From DATBFX01 sp036558305 (lineage in GTDB: Bacteria; Chloroflexota; Chloroflexia; Thermomicrobiales; UBA6265): 6,647 bases of DNA. The notes under the pieces are model-generated. The model was not told the origin of the DNA. It searched no databases and saw only the letters and a program-made list of their open reading frames with translations. Every line of letters begins with the position of its first letter. Position 1 is the first letter of the stretch. This document shows, piece by piece, positions 6,507-6,647 of the stretch. The position numbers and the translations under genes are program-made. The stretch covers positions 1-6,647 of the forward strand of contig DATBFX010000492.1 in assembly GCA_036558305.1 (NCBI GenBank). The letters run 5' to 3'.

Positions 6507-6647
6507 CTAGAGGCCGAGCGAGAGCTGATTTGCAACCGGGTTCGCCGCCACAACCTTGACCGTCGGGTCGTCGTCTTTGTCCGAGCGATCGTCCGCACCA
6601 AACCCGTAGGCGGCTCGGATCTTGTCGACCCTGGCGTGGATGGCCGC
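6507..6647 (-). CDS. C-terminal end of an unidentified protein (cut by the window edge)
   Basis: A minus-strand frame enters from the right edge and gives 46 residues before a TAG stop at 6507-6509. It starts AAIHARVDKIRAAYGFG, passes through an acidic Asp/Ser/Lys-rich stretch (DDRSDKDDD) and ends NQLSLGL. Most third codon positions are G or C, as in the complete genes of the window, which supports real coding. I do not recognise the family from this tail. There is no membrane segment or catalytic motif in it. It is on the same strand as the VOC gene, with 142 bases between its stop and the VOC start, so the two could belong to one transcript, though no clear terminator or promoter is visible in the gap. 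Its being a chance open frame cannot be fully excluded. Confidence 0.55.
   Translation of the reverse strand, partial: AAIHARVDKIRAAYGFGADDRSDKDDDPTVKVVAANPVANQLSLGL

Noticed and set aside
6365..6601. N-terminal extension of the VOC frame up to an ATG at 6601
   Set aside because: It would overlap the partial upstream gene in another frame, add Arg/Ser-rich residues foreign to the family, and ignore the AGGAG site at 6374-6378.
1..6647. Mobile element, CRISPR, defence or biosynthetic system
   Set aside because: No transposase, integrase, attachment site, regularly spaced repeats, nuclease or synthase domains were found; every complete gene belongs to a familiar family.

Overview
This is a GC-rich, tightly packed bacterial chromosomal segment with four complete protein genes, one gene cut by the right edge, and short intergenic gaps. 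Nothing in it looks mobile, and there is no CRISPR array, rRNA or tRNA. Strong G/C preference at third codon positions, use of TTG and GTG starts, a fused CopC-CopD protein and a GTAGGGGCGG-type intergenic palindrome would fit a Chloroflexota (Thermomicrobia-like) or actinobacterial genome. That assignment is an impression from gene style, not a demonstrated placement.

Layout, left to right. Bases 1-323 hold no convincing gene but contain a compact nested inverted-repeat element (about 192-294). Bases 324-2675 (minus) encode a 783-residue secreted and membrane-embedded CopC-CopD copper protein with two further extracytoplasmic C-terminal regions. A 220-base divergent intergenic region (2676-2895) separates it from a plus-strand pair: a class I SAM-dependent methyltransferase (2896-3558, GTG start) and, 42 bases later, a duplicated-ATPase ABC-F protein (3601-5307). 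An 88-base convergent gap follows, holding a near-perfect GC-rich palindrome (5335-5357). A minus-strand two-module VOC (glyoxalase/extradiol dioxygenase-fold) protein of the MhqO type occupies 5396-6364. The last 46 codons of an unidentified minus-strand gene (6507-6647) run off the right edge, upstream of the VOC gene.

The genes do not form one obvious pathway. The methyltransferase and ABC-F genes may share a transcript. The VOC gene may be read through from the partial gene 142 bases upstream of it. The copper protein has its own divergent transcription unit. I find no strong evidence for an undescribed multi-gene system. The most distinctive items are the domain architecture of the copper protein and the two non-coding inverted-repeat elements.
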